A DNA stretch of 64,000 bases, taken from the NCBI RefSeq assembly GCF_002934265.1, contig NZ_PTIX01000009.1, positions 62,001 through 126,000 on the forward strand. Direction: 5' to 3'. The notes beneath the pieces were generated by a model that was not told the DNA's origin, did not search any database, and saw nothing but the letters and a program-made list of their open reading frames with translations. This DNA is from Actinokineospora auranticolor (lineage in GTDB: Bacteria; Actinomycetota; Actinomycetes; Mycobacteriales; Pseudonocardiaceae). Shown one piece after another: positions 25,759 to 34,446 of this stretch (within the stretch, counting starts at the first letter, position 1; every line of letters starts with the position of its first letter). The position numbers and the translations under genes were made by a program.

Positions 25759-27620
25759 CTCGGCACCTCGGCTTCGGCGAACTGCGTGGTGTAGAGGTCG
25801 GCGTACCGGCCGCCGGAGGCCAGCAGGTCTTCGTGGGTGCCGCGTTCGACGATCCGGCCGTCCTCCACGACGAGGATCTGGTCGGCGGCGCGGATCGTGG
25901 ACAGCCGGTGGGCGATCACCAGCGCCGTCCGGCCGCGCAGCGCGTCGGTGAGCGCGGCCTGGACGGCCACCTCCGACTCCGAGTCCAGGTGCGCGGTGGC
26001 CTCGTCCAGGACGACCACGCGCGGCCGGGCCAGCAGCAGGCGGGCGATGGTCAGCCGCTGCCGCTCGCCGCCGGAGAGGCGGTAGCCGCGCTCGCCGACG
26101 ACGGTGTCCAGACCGTCCGGGAGGGACTCGACCAGCTCGGCCAGCCTGGCCTGGCGCAGGGCCGACCAGATGGCGTCGTCATCGGCCGACGGGTCCGCGT
26201 AGACCAGGTTGGCGCGGATGGTGTCGTGGAAGAGGTGACCGTCCTGGGTGACCACGCCGACGGTCTCGCGCACCGCGGCCAGGGTCAGGTCCCGCACGTC
26301 CACACCGGACAGCCGCACCGCGCCGGAGTCCACGTCGTAGAGCCGGGGCAGCAGCCCGACGATGGTGGACTTGCCCGCGCCGGACGAGCCGACCAGCGCG
26401 ACCAGCTGACCGGGCTCGGCGGTGAACGACACCCCGTGCAGCACTTCCTGCCCGCCGCGCCGGTCGAGCACGGCGACCTCCTCCAGCGAGGCCAGCGACA
26501 CCTTGTCCGCCGCCGGGTAGCCGAAGCGCACGTCGTCGAACCGCACCGACACCGGCCCGTCCGGCACCGCCCGAGCGCCGGGCCGCTCGGTGATCATCGG
26601 CGCCAGGTCCAGCACCTCGAACACCCGCTCGAACGACACCAGCGCGGTCATCACGTCCACCCGCACGTTGGCCAGCGAGGTCAGCGGGCCGTAGAGCCGG
26701 GTCAGCAGCAGCGCCAGCGCCACCACGGTGCCCGGGGCCAGGCTGCCGGTGAGCGCGAGGTAGCCGCCGAGGCCGTAGACCAGCGCCTGGGCCAGCGCGG
26801 ACACCAGTTGCAGGCCGGTCATGAACCAGCGGGACGCCATCGCGGTGCGGATCCCGATGTCACGCACCCGCCCGGCGCGCGCGCTGAACTCGGCCAGCTC
26901 GGCCTCGGGGCGGCCGAACAGCTTCACCAGGGTGGCGCCGGGCGCGGAGAACCGCTCGGTCATCTGGGAGTGCATCGCCGCCGAGAGCCCGGCGGCCTCC
27001 CGCTGCAGGCCTGCCATGTGCTTGCCCACCCGCCGGGTCGGCAGCACGAACACCGGCAGCAGCACCAGCGCCAGCGCGGTCACCTGCCAGGACAGGGTCA
27101 TCATCACCCCGACCGACAACGTCAACTGGATCACATTGCTGACCAGACCGGCCAATGTTGTGGTGTAAGTCCGTTGCGCTCCGATCACGTCCGAATTCAG
27201 CCTGCTGACCAGCGCACCGGTGCGGGTTCGGGTGAAGAACGCCACGGGCATGCGCTGCACGTGCCCGAACACCTCGCGCCGCAGGTCGAAGATCAGGCCC
27301 TCACCGATGTGCGCGGACAGCCACCGCTCGACCACGCCGAGCCCGGCGGAGACCACGGCCAGCGCGGCGATGGCCACCGCCAGCCACACCACCTCCGACA
27401 CCTGCGCGTGCCGCACGATGGCGTCCACGACCCGGCCCGCGAGCAGCGGAGTGGTCACGCCGAGCACCGCGACGCACACGGTGAGCAGCACGAACCCCAC
27501 CAACCGGGGCCGGTGCGGGATGGCGAAGCGCAACACCCGGCGCACGGTCCCCTTCCGCACCTCACGCGGCGCGTCGGCCGCCTTCATCACGCCCGCGAGT
27601 ACCCGGCGAGGACTGTTCAC
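25755..27620 (-). CDS. ABC exporter with fused membrane and ATPase domains
   Basis: A 621-residue half-transporter: six membrane helices (about 35-330) of the type-1 exporter fold, then an ATPase domain with Walker A GSSGAGKS, signature LSGGERQR, Walker B RVVVLDEATAHLD and an H-loop AHRLST. Such proteins dimerise to flip lipids or drugs outward, like MsbA and BmrA. GTG 27620 is preferred because GGAGG stands seven bases before it; ATG 27587 would also make a full protein. The acidic DxD insert before the ATPase part (about 405-415) is ordinary for actinobacterial members. It is divergent from the GT87-like gene. Confidence 0.9.
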   Translation of the reverse strand: MNSPRRVLAGVMKAADAPREVRKGTVRRVLRFAIPHRPRLVGFVLLTVCVAVLGVTTPLLAGRVVDAIVRHAQVSEVVWLAVAIAALAVVSAGLGVVERWLSAHIGEGLIFDLRREVFGHVQRMPVAFFTRTRTGALVSRLNSDVIGAQRTYTTTLAGLVSNVIQLTLSVGVMMTLSWQVTALALVLLPVFVLPTRRVGKHMAGLQREAAGLSAAMHSQMTERFSAPGATLVKLFGRPEAELAEFSARAGRVRDIGIRTAMASRWFMTGLQLVSALAQALVYGLGGYLALTGSLAPGTVVALALLLTRLYGPLTSLANVRVDVMTALVSFERVFEVLDLAPMITERPGARAVPDGPVSVRFDDVRFGYPAADKVSLASLEEVAVLDRRGGQEVLHGVSFTAEPGQLVALVGSSGAGKSTIVGLLPRLYDVDSGAVRLSGVDVRDLTLAAVRETVGVVTQDGHLFHDTIRANLVYADPSADDDAIWSALRQARLAELVESLPDGLDTVVGERGYRLSGGERQRLTIARLLLARPRVVVLDEATAHLDSESEVAVQAALTDALRGRTALVIAHRLSTIRAADQILVVEDGRIVERGTHEDLLASGGRYADLYTTQFAEAEVPS

Positions 27621-27790
27621 GCGTTTCCCTCCAGCGTCCACGCCGGGTGGTGGACCGGCGCCGTACCGGTTTACCCGAACGCCCGACGGCCCTGACACCT
27701 TCCCCGGCCTACGGACGCGCACCCGGCCCTCGGTAACCTGCCGGGGCGGGTGGCCGCTCGCGGCCGGGGGACGGGGAGGGCACGACACCG

Positions 27791-29077
27791 ATGCCGTTGA
27801 GGGTCGCGAAGGCCGGTGTCCGGCTGGACCTGGTGCTCTACCTGGGGTTCGCGGTCTTCGCGGGCGTCACCGCGGCGGGTTCGGAGTTCTACGGCTACCG
27901 GATCTGGGGCAACTGCGCGCTCGTCGCGTACCTGGTCGCCGCCGCGCTGGCCGGTCGGGTCGCGCTGCGCGGCCGCGGGTCGCGGTGGCTGCCCGTGTGG
28001 CTGAGCACCCTGGTCGGGACCATCGCACCGCTGCTGTACCTGTCGTTCCGCCGCGACCCCGGCTACACCTGGGGCCCGTGGCCGTGGTCGTTCCCGTCGC
28101 AGCCCGAGGTGTGGGTGGTCGAGCGGGCGGCGCGCGCGTGGCTGGCCGACGGCACGCCGTACCTGGACCTGAACACCCTGGGCCGCGCCCCGCACGCCGA
28201 CGACTACACGCCCTACGGCCCGTCGATGTCGGTGTTCGGGCTGCCGCGGGCGCTGTTCGGCGACCACCCGCTCACCGACGCGCGGGTGGCCTTCCTGGTG
28301 GTGACCGCGGGCGCGCTGCTGCTGGCCTGGCACCTGCTGGGCAGGCCGACCGTCCCGGTGCCCGCCGCGCTGCTCGTGGTGGCGAGCCCGCTGACCGCGC
28401 TCACCCTCACCGTCGCGGGTGACGACGTGGCGGTGGCCGCGCTGGTCGTGTTGGCCGCCGCCCTCGCCTACCGGGACACCCGCTGGAGTCCATGGTGGAC
28501 CGGAGCGCTGTGCGCGGTGCTGGTGACGATGAAGCTCACCGCGCTGCCCGCCGCCGCCGTGCTGGCCGTGGGGTTGCTGGCGCACCGGGGACTCCGCGCC
28601 GCGGCGGCGTTCCTGGTGGCGCTGCTCGCCGTGGGCACAGCCGTCGTGCTGCCGGTGCTGCTGGTCGACGCGGGCGCGTTCGTCGAGCACGTGGTGAAGT
28701 TCCCGGTCGGGCTCGGGCGGGCGTCCTCGCCCGCGTCGAGCCCCCTGCCGGGTCACCTGCTCGCCGGTCTGGGGGCGGCCGGGCACGCCGCCGCGCTGGT
28801 CCTGTTGGGACTCGCCGCCTGCGCCGTGGCCGCCTGGGTCGCGCTCCGTCCACCGCGGACAGCCGCGGATGCCCTGGCGCGCACCGCGATCGGGTTGGGC
28901 GCGGCCATCGCGCTCGCGCCCGCCACCCGGTGGGGATACCTGGTCTACCCGGTGGTGCTGCTCGGCTCGGCGCTCGCCTTCGCCGCCGCCGAGCGGGTCC
29001 GGGTGGGAACCGGGGAGTCCGCACCGGGCTCACGCTCCGGTGTGGACAGCCGGACGGGCGACCCGCCACCTCGGTGA
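27791..29077 (+). CDS. GT87-like polytopic membrane protein
   Basis: A 428-residue protein with about nine or ten hydrophobic helices. The first large loop (about 95-150) contains ADGTPYLDLN and DYTPYGPSMSVFG, the arrangement seen in GT-C-fold mannosyltransferases of the GT87/DUF2029 family, which use polyprenyl-phosphate sugars. The usual acidic pair of the first loop is not obvious, so enzyme activity is uncertain. ATG 27791 has GGGGAGGG ten bases upstream. It stands alone between the ABC exporter and the small HTH gene. Confidence 0.65.
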   Translation: MPLRVAKAGVRLDLVLYLGFAVFAGVTAAGSEFYGYRIWGNCALVAYLVAAALAGRVALRGRGSRWLPVWLSTLVGTIAPLLYLSFRRDPGYTWGPWPWSFPSQPEVWVVERAARAWLADGTPYLDLNTLGRAPHADDYTPYGPSMSVFGLPRALFGDHPLTDARVAFLVVTAGALLLAWHLLGRPTVPVPAALLVVASPLTALTLTVAGDDVAVAALVVLAAALAYRDTRWSPWWTGALCAVLVTMKLTALPAAAVLAVGLLAHRGLRAAAAFLVALLAVGTAVVLPVLLVDAGAFVEHVVKFPVGLGRASSPASSPLPGHLLAGLGAAGHAAALVLLGLAACAVAAWVALRPPRTAADALARTAIGLGAAIALAPATRWGYLVYPVVLLGSALAFAAAERVRVGTGESAPGSRSGVDSRTGDPPPR

Positions 29078-29114
29078 CCTCGCGGTCCGGACCGGGTGCG
29101 GCCGCCTGCCCGCC

Positions 29115-29324
29115 TTACTTCTTCTTCGTCCTGGTGGCGCCACCCCGCCCGCGCAGCGTCACACCGGACTCCGTCAGCACTCTGTGGATGAATCCGTACG
29201 AGCGGCCGGTGTTTTCCGCGAGCGCCCGGATGCTGGCGCCCTTCTCGTACTTCTTCTTCAAGTCAGTGGCAAGCTTGTCGCGCGTGGCACCGGTGATCCG
29301 CGCGCCTTTCTTGAGGTCAGCCAC
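29115..29324 (-). CDS. Small helix-turn-helix protein (conserved actinobacterial)
   Basis: A 69-residue basic protein: a Lys-rich start (VADLKKGARITGATRDKL), a compact HTH core (KGASIRALAENTGRSYGFIH, about 29-48) and a Lys/Arg tail ending RTKKK. The core resembles the resolvase/Trp-repressor-like HTH that reads RALAE-x-TGRSYGFVHR in Streptomyces homologues. It probably binds DNA, but with no effector domain it may be a small nucleoid or accessory regulator. GTG 29324 has GGAAGG eight bases upstream. An ABC-F gene precedes it on the same strand after a 188-base gap. Confidence 0.85.
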   Translation of the reverse strand: MADLKKGARITGATRDKLATDLKKKYEKGASIRALAENTGRSYGFIHRVLTESGVTLRGRGGATRTKKK

Positions 29325-29512
29325 GTTGTCCGCCTTCCGTCGCGAGTGGCGGGGCCCACGGGTGGCCCCTACCGCCGCAATGATCGAACACCGCCGCGCG
29401 AAATGCCAGACGAGACGAGCAAATGATGACCGAGGACCCGTGATCACACCGGATGCCCGGATCGGGACCCAGTGTGATCCGGGAATACAAGATCCCAGCA
29501 AAACGGCGATTT

Positions 29513-31141
29513 TCAGGCGAGCTGAACGAGCTCCAGGTACTCGGCGGACCAGTGGTCCTCGGTCCCGTCTGGGAGCAGGATCACCCGCTCGGGTTCCAAC
29601 GCCTCCACCGCACCGGGGTCGTGCGTGACCAGCACGACCGCCCCGGTGTAGCGGCGCAGCGCGTCCAGCACCTGCTCGCGGCTGGCCGGGTCGAGGTTGT
29701 TGGTCGGCTCGTCGAGCAGCAACACGTTGGCCGCGCTGGACACCAGCCCGGCCAGGGCCAGCCGGGTCTTCTCGCCACCCGAAAGGGTGCCCGCGGGCTG
29801 GTCGAGCTGCTCGCCGGTGAACAGGAACGTGCCCAGCAGCGACCGCAGCTGCTGCTCGGCCGCGTCCGGGGCGGCGTGCCGGGTGTTGGCCCAGACGCTG
29901 GCGTTGTGGTCCAGGGTCTCGTGCTCCTGGGCGTAGTAGCCCAGGCGCAGGCCGTGACCCGCGACGACGCCGCCGGAGTCGGGGGTCTCCATGCCGCCGA
30001 GCAGCCGCAGCAGGGTCGTCTTGCCCGCGCCGTTGAGGCCCAGGATGACGACCCGGGAGCCCTTGTCGATGGCGAGGTCGACCCCGGAGAAGATCTCCAG
30101 CGAGCCGTACGACTTGCTCAGCCCCTCGGCGGTGAGCGGGGTCTTGCCGCAGGGCGCCGGTTCCGGGAAGCGGATCTTGGCGACCTTGTCCGACTGGCGC
30201 ACCTCGTCGAGGCCGGAGACCAGCTTCTCGGCCCGCTTGATCATGTTCTGCGCGGCGACGGCCTTGGTGGCCTTGGCGCGCATCTTGTCGGCCTGGGCCA
30301 TCAGCACCGACGCCTTCTTCTCCGCGTTGGCCCGCTCGCGGCGGCGGCGCTTCTCGTCGGCGGCGCGGGCGTCGAGGTAGCGCTGCCAGCCCATGTTGTA
30401 GATGTCGACCTCGCCGCGCATGGCGTCGAGGAACCACACCTTGTTCACCACGTCGGCGAGGAGCTCGACGTCGTGGCTGATGACGATGAGGCCGCCGTTG
30501 TGCCCCTTGAGGAAGGTGCGCAGCCAGTTGATGGAGTCCGCGTCGAGGTGGTTCGTCGGCTCGTCGAGCAGCAGGATCGTGCCCGCGCCACCGCCGACAC
30601 CCGACTCGGAGGCGGCGAACAGGATGCGCGCCAGCTCCACCCTGCGGCGCTGCCCACCGGACAACGTCCGCAGCGGCTGGGCCAGGACCCGGTCGGCGAG
30701 GCCGAGGTTGGAGCAGATCCGCGCCGCCTCGCTCTCGGCGGCGTACCCGCCGAGGGACGCGAAGCGCTCCTCCAGCCTCCCGTACTTGCGCACGGCCTTG
30801 TCGCGCACCGACTCGTCGGCGTGCTCGGCCATCGCGGTCTGCGCCTTCTCCATCTCCCGCAGCAGCTCGTCGAGCCCCCGCGCCGACAACACCCGGTCCT
30901 TGGCGGTGACCGAGAGATCACCCTCGCGGGGGTCCTGCGGCAGGTAGCCGAGCTCGCCGGTGCGGCGCAGTTCGCCCCCGTAGGGCTCCCCCTCACCCGC
31001 GAGGACCCGCAACGTGGTCGTCTTGCCCGCACCGTTGCGGCCCACGAGGCCGATGCGGTCGCCCGCCTGCACGCGCAGGGAGGCGTCGGAGAGCAGGATG
31101 CGCGAGCCCGCGCGAAGTTCGAGATCGGTGGCGGTGATCAA
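29513..31141 (-). CDS. ABC-F family ATPase
   Basis: A 542-residue protein with two ABC domains and no membrane part. Domain 1 has Walker A GRNGAGKT (34-41) and LSGGQRRRVELAR; a charged linker (about 250-320, rich in RRRRERANAEKK) follows; domain 2 has GLNGAGKT and LSGGEKTRLALAG. ABC-F proteins act on the ribosome, either as translation factors or by protecting it from antibiotics. The short interdomain linker and generic sequence favour the housekeeping branch. The start is TTG 31141 with GGAG six bases upstream, an uncommon start codon that lowers expression. A short 11-codon frame precedes it. Confidence 0.9.
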   Translation of the reverse strand: MITATDLELRAGSRILLSDASLRVQAGDRIGLVGRNGAGKTTTLRVLAGEGEPYGGELRRTGELGYLPQDPREGDLSVTAKDRVLSARGLDELLREMEKAQTAMAEHADESVRDKAVRKYGRLEERFASLGGYAAESEAARICSNLGLADRVLAQPLRTLSGGQRRRVELARILFAASESGVGGGAGTILLLDEPTNHLDADSINWLRTFLKGHNGGLIVISHDVELLADVVNKVWFLDAMRGEVDIYNMGWQRYLDARAADEKRRRRERANAEKKASVLMAQADKMRAKATKAVAAQNMIKRAEKLVSGLDEVRQSDKVAKIRFPEPAPCGKTPLTAEGLSKSYGSLEIFSGVDLAIDKGSRVVILGLNGAGKTTLLRLLGGMETPDSGGVVAGHGLRLGYYAQEHETLDHNASVWANTRHAAPDAAEQQLRSLLGTFLFTGEQLDQPAGTLSGGEKTRLALAGLVSSAANVLLLDEPTNNLDPASREQVLDALRRYTGAVVLVTHDPGAVEALEPERVILLPDGTEDHWSAEYLELVQLA

Positions 31142-31222
31142 AGGAAGCTCCGGGAGAGGTGGCCGTGGTCGTGGGCAGGGGTCATCCGCCCGCGTGCCGT
31201 GGCACGTGGGCCCGACCGGCCG

Positions 31223-31258
31223 TCAGTCGATGAGGATCACGCCGTCTCGGAGGACCAC
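31223..31258 (-). other. Possible 11-codon leader ORF ahead of the ABC-F gene
   Basis: A GTG-started frame of 11 codons (VVLRDGVILID) ends at TGA 31223-31225, 82 bases before the ABC-F start, with GGGGGA just before it. Antibiotic-responsive ABC-F genes are often controlled through such leaders, but no competing hairpins were worked out here. Confidence 0.25.
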
Positions 31259-31297
31259 GTCCCCCAGTCTACCGGCGCCCGCGAGCGGGTTCCGGGG

Positions 31298-31452
31298 CTA
31301 GTGCCCCGACCCGGGAGGTCGGCCGTGTACCGGCCTGTCCACGGCCTGGCGGGCAAGGCGCCGGAACGGCCTCGTACTGGGCGTACTCGGTCGTTTCGGC
31401 AACGCGGCCTGGCGGGTCGAGAGATGGTCGATGTTCCGGGTCGGGGCACTAG
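31298..31452. mobile_element. MITE-like element with 17-bp perfect ends
   Basis: CTAGTGCCCCGACCCGG at 31298-31314 is repeated exactly inverted at 31436-31452. If the palindromic CTAG is the duplicated target, the element proper is TGCCCCGACCCGG...CCGGGTCGGGGCA, 147 bp between two CTAG copies, which fits insertions by IS5-group transposases. Inside, GGCCTGGCGGG occurs twice. No protein is encoded. Its right end lies ten bases from the SDR start codon. Confidence 0.7.
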
Positions 31453-31462
31453 GGTCGGGGGG

Positions 31463-32227
31463 ATGGGCGAACTCGCGGGCAGGGTGGCATTGGTGACGGG
31501 CGCCAGCCGGGGCATCGGCCTGGCCATCGCCACGGCCTTGGCGCGCGAGGGCGCGTCGGTGGCGTTGTCAGGACGCAAACCGGAACCGCTGGACGCGGCG
31601 GTGGCCGAGGTGGCGGCGGCCGTCCCCGGGGCGGCGGTGATCGGCATCCCGGGAAACACGGGACAGGACGAGGACCGCGCGCACGTGGTCGACCGCACGG
31701 TGGCGGAGTTGGGCGGCCTGGACGTCCTGGTCAACAACACGGGCATCAACCCGGTGGGCGCCGCCCTGATGGACGCCGACCTGAACGCCGTCCGGAAGGT
31801 CTTCGACACCAACGTGGTGGGGACCCTGGGGTTCGTGCAACTGGCGCACCGGGCGTGGATGGCCGAGCACGGGGGCGCCGTGGTGAACGTCGCGTCGGTG
31901 GCGGGGCTGCGGTCGACGGGGGTGCTCTCGGCGTACGGGGCGAGCAAGGCGGCGCTGATCCGGCTGACGGAGGAACTGGCCTGGCAACTGGGCCCGGGGA
32001 TCCGCGTGAACGCGGTGGCGCCGGGGGTGGTGAAGACCCGCTTCGCCCAGGCGCTGTACACGGGTCGGGAGGCGGAAGCCGGATCGGTCTACCCGATGAA
32101 GCGCCTGGGGACCCCGGAGGACGTGGCGGACCTCGTGACTTTCCTGGCAACGGACAAGGCGTCCTGGATCACCGGCGAGACGATCCGCGTCGACGGCGGC
32201 CTGCTCGCCACCGGCACCCTCGGCTGA
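31463..32227 (+). CDS. Short-chain dehydrogenase/reductase (FabG-like)
   Basis: A 254-residue SDR with the cofactor motif TGASRGIG (12-19), NNTG (91-94, usually NNAG), catalytic Ser145, Tyr158 and Lys162 in YGASK, and the C-terminal ITGETIRVDGG common to FabG-type enzymes. Arg38 after the second strand (SGRKP) suggests NADPH preference. It probably reduces a 3-ketoacyl or other ketone substrate; the exact one is not readable. The 17-bp end of a MITE-like element finishes ten bases before the ATG, so promoter and ribosome binding site (GGGGGG) lie in or beside that element. Confidence 0.88.
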   Translation: MGELAGRVALVTGASRGIGLAIATALAREGASVALSGRKPEPLDAAVAEVAAAVPGAAVIGIPGNTGQDEDRAHVVDRTVAELGGLDVLVNNTGINPVGAALMDADLNAVRKVFDTNVVGTLGFVQLAHRAWMAEHGGAVVNVASVAGLRSTGVLSAYGASKAALIRLTEELAWQLGPGIRVNAVAPGVVKTRFAQALYTGREAEAGSVYPMKRLGTPEDVADLVTFLATDKASWITGETIRVDGGLLATGTLG

Positions 32228-32376
32228 CCACCCGCAGGCAGCCCCGACCTCAATCCCCACACCCGCCTAATTCACGCCCCACCCACCCCACCTCGCCACC
32301 CGCTTCGCCCGCCCCACCCCGAACGAGCGCAGCCCCCCACCTCGAACAAGCGTTGCCCGCTCCACCCCGAACGAGC

Positions 32377-32424
32377 GCAGCCCCCGCCCTTCCTCAGGGG
32401 GGACAGCCCTGCTCCAGTTTATCG
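32377..32424 (+). repeat. 48-nt dispersed repeat, copy 1
   Basis: Begins GCAGCCCCCGCC and ends with GGGGGGACAGCCCTGCTCCAG then TTTATCG. Copy 2 at 40635-40682 matches at 43 of 48 positions, with a 21-base identical block, in the same orientation. Partial self-complementarity between the C-run and G-run suggests a REP-like hairpin. Confidence 0.75.
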
Positions 32425-32644
32425 AGATCGGGGTGGCCGAAAGCCGGTTGCCTGCTGCCTGTGGACGAACGCGCGGGATGTGGACAGTCAACGCAGCCAA
32501 AAGCCCAGGTCAGCCGAGGTTCGGCGGCGGCCTGTGGATGGAAAGCACCCGATCGGGGCGCACGGCGAGGCTCGACAACCGCTGGGTCGGCGACCACCGA
32601 GCGCGGCAAGCGCGCGAAGAACAACGAACCGGCCGGGGGACGAC

Positions 32645-32860
32645 CAGCAGGTCGCGATCGGGGCGCCGCCGGTCGCGGCCGCCCACGCGATCAGCCACCT
32701 GCCCGGCCTGGCCACGCGCCATATCGCCGACCTCTCACCCCAGTCGCGCGAAGACCGATGCCCAGGACGCGTTCGTTGTCGCCCTGCCGCACACCCGCGC
32801 CCGGTCAACGTCGGCGACAGCGCCGCGGCCGGGCTGGAGGTACTGGCCGGACTGAGGCGC
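32645..32860 (+). pseudogene. IS110-family transposase remnant
   Basis: Three short stretches in two frames line up in order with the N-terminal DEDD domain of IS110-type transposases: HLPGLATRHIADLSP (about 32694-32740), KTDAQDAFVV followed by LPHTR (about 32750-32800, other frame) and NVGDSAAAGLEVLAGL (about 32808-32855, first frame). At least two frameshifts separate them, and neither end of a full element is visible. It is an old, truncated insertion. Confidence 0.65.
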
Positions 32861-32950
32861 TCACCACGCGGTGGAGTCCGGCCGCCGGTCCCGGTCAGCC
32901 ACGTGGGCGCCGGGGTCGGCGGCGTACATCACCGGCGACATGCAGATCGG

Positions 32951-33013
32951 GTCGCCCCGCCACGCCCAACCTCGCGGGGGGATGGATGGTTGGGCGTGGC
33001 GCCGGGGGGCGAC
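32951..33013 (-). terminator. Terminator of the Pro/Gly-rich membrane protein gene
   Basis: A perfect 14-bp stem (32958-32971 with 32988-33001), with a further GTCGCCCC/GGGGCGAC outer pairing, begins 12 bases after the stop at 33026. Confidence 0.75.
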
Positions 33014-33025
33014 CGGTCTGTGGGG

Positions 33026-33541
33026 TCAGCCGGTTGTGGTGGTGGGAGCCGGTGAGCTGGGGGTCGTCGAGGGGGTCGGTGCGCTGGGGGTGGTGGAGGG
33101 GGTCGGATTGTTGTCGCGGGGGCCGGGACGGGCCGGGCGGCCTTCGGGGCCGCGGTCCCGTGGGCCGTCGCGGAAGCCGGGGCCGCCGCGGAACTCCGGG
33201 CCGCCGCGGCCGTCGTGGCCGGGGCGGGAGAAGCCCGCTCGTCCGCCGGGGTGGCCGTCATGGCCGATGGCGTAGCCCGCGATGCCGCCGACCAGGAGCA
33301 GGGCGACGCCCGTGAGACCCGCGACCAGGACGCTCACCTGGCGTCCCGCCACGCGCGGGCCGCGGGGGCGGGCGGGTGGGGTCGGGGTGGGCGGCGGGGT
33401 GGGGTCGCCGGTGGGGAGTTGCTGGGTGGAACCGCTGTCCGACGGGGTGTCCTGGAGGGCGGCGCTGTCGGGGGAACCGCCGCCGTGCCCGGTGGCGGGT
33501 GGCGGCTGCCGTGGGTCCTGGGGTGGCGGGGTCTCGCTCAT
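33026..33541 (-). CDS. Pro/Gly-rich single-pass membrane protein
   Basis: A 171-residue protein of low complexity: a Pro/Gln/Ser-rich cytoplasmic part (about 1-66), one membrane helix (about 70-92, SVLVAGLTGVALLLVGGIAGY), then an external part with Gly-Arg-Pro-Asp repeats and a Thr/Pro/Ser tail ending in TTTTG. The composition suggests an unstructured wall-spanning segment. No family is recognised. Start ATG 33541 is taken from the first Met in SETPPPQ; an upstream in-frame Met exists (33559). It lies 58 bases after the acVLRF1-like gene on the same strand. Confidence 0.7.
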   Translation of the reverse strand: MSETPPPQDPRQPPPATGHGGGSPDSAALQDTPSDSGSTQQLPTGDPTPPPTPTPPARPRGPRVAGRQVSVLVAGLTGVALLLVGGIAGYAIGHDGHPGGRAGFSRPGHDGRGGPEFRGGPGFRDGPRDRGPEGRPARPGPRDNNPTPSTTPSAPTPSTTPSSPAPTTTTG

Positions 33542-33598
33542 GGCACCACTGTGCGGCACGAACCTGTGTTTCCCCTGTGGACCCCTCCCCCGCGCGGG

Positions 33599-34273
33599 TC
33601 AGTCCGGGTCGCGCAGCACCACCTCGACGGCGAAGGCCCGCTCGGCGGCGTCGTCCAGCACGGTCCGCCGGGGTTCGGGGATGTCGAGCACCCGCGGTAC
33701 GGCGAGCGCGAAGACCGGGGCCAGCGCGCGCTCGGCCCGCAGGGTGTCGAGGGCCTGCCGGTCACCGCCGAGGACAACGGCGGACAGCTCCCCGACGCGA
33801 CTCCCCAGCACCTCGCCGACGTCCCGCGCCGCGGCCTCCAAGGCGTGCCGGGCCTGCCCCTCCCGCCGCCGGGCGAACCGCTGCTGCGACCAGCCGCCCG
33901 CGGCGCTGCGGCCGTGCACCAGGTGGCGGTCGGTACGGGAGACCACGACTTGTCCCGCCTCCGCGACGCCAACGCTGTGCCCACCGAGCCGGACCAGCAG
34001 CAGCCCGACCCGACGCGGCACGGCCAGGTGTTCGACCAGGGCGCTGACGTCCAACCCGTCCCGCTCCCCCACGACACCCGCCAACGGCCCGAACGGCACA
34101 GCGACGGTCGCGGTAACCCCATCCCCGGACCAGACAACGATCTCGTCGGGCCCGACGACCGTGCGCACCACACCCCCGTTGCGCTCGGCGAACCGCGCGA
34201 ACCACCCCGGCACCCGCCCGGCCACGACCTCGACGGCCCGCCCGCCCCCGGCCACCGCCCTACCCTTGCCCAT
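33599..34273 (-). CDS. acVLRF1-type peptidyl-tRNA hydrolase / release factor-like protein
   Basis: A 224-residue protein of the Vms1/RF1-like (VLRF1) superfamily as found in Actinobacteria. The diagnostic loop is AAGGWSQQRFARRR (about 124-137), where the Gln-containing GGxSQQRF replaces the eRF1 GGQ motif; a basic helix follows. An N-terminal domain (about 11-60) precedes a VLRF1 domain (about 85-224). By homology it should cleave peptidyl-tRNA on stalled 50S subunits in ribosome-associated quality control. ATG 34273 is the start; only a weak G-rich ribosome binding site precedes it. The 86-bp tandem array lies directly upstream. Confidence 0.8.
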   Translation of the reverse strand: MGKGRAVAGGGRAVEVVAGRVPGWFARFAERNGGVVRTVVGPDEIVVWSGDGVTATVAVPFGPLAGVVGERDGLDVSALVEHLAVPRRVGLLLVRLGGHSVGVAEAGQVVVSRTDRHLVHGRSAAGGWSQQRFARRREGQARHALEAAARDVGEVLGSRVGELSAVVLGGDRQALDTLRAERALAPVFALAVPRVLDIPEPRRTVLDDAAERAFAVEVVLRDPD

Positions 34274-34446
34274 GGCACCCCACGGTACGGGTCACGCCGA
34301 GGGAAGACGTGCGACACCCGCAGCGGGCAACCGCTCCATCACACCCGCCGGACACGGCCTTTCGCACGCACGGGATCGCCACGGAAAGACACCCGCGCTC
34401 AGCAACGCCTATCCCCGCACACAGCACCCACCAGCACGAGCCGCGC

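Larger units (their letters stand above)
32228..33025. other. 798-bp repeat-rich interval with an IS remnant
   Basis: From left to right it holds a C-rich stretch with two 48-bp-spaced direct repeats (30-bp cores at 32308-32337 and 32356-32385), the 48-nt dispersed repeat (32377-32424), the IS110-type remnant (32645-32860) and the terminator of the next minus-strand gene. No intact gene is present. Confidence 0.7.
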
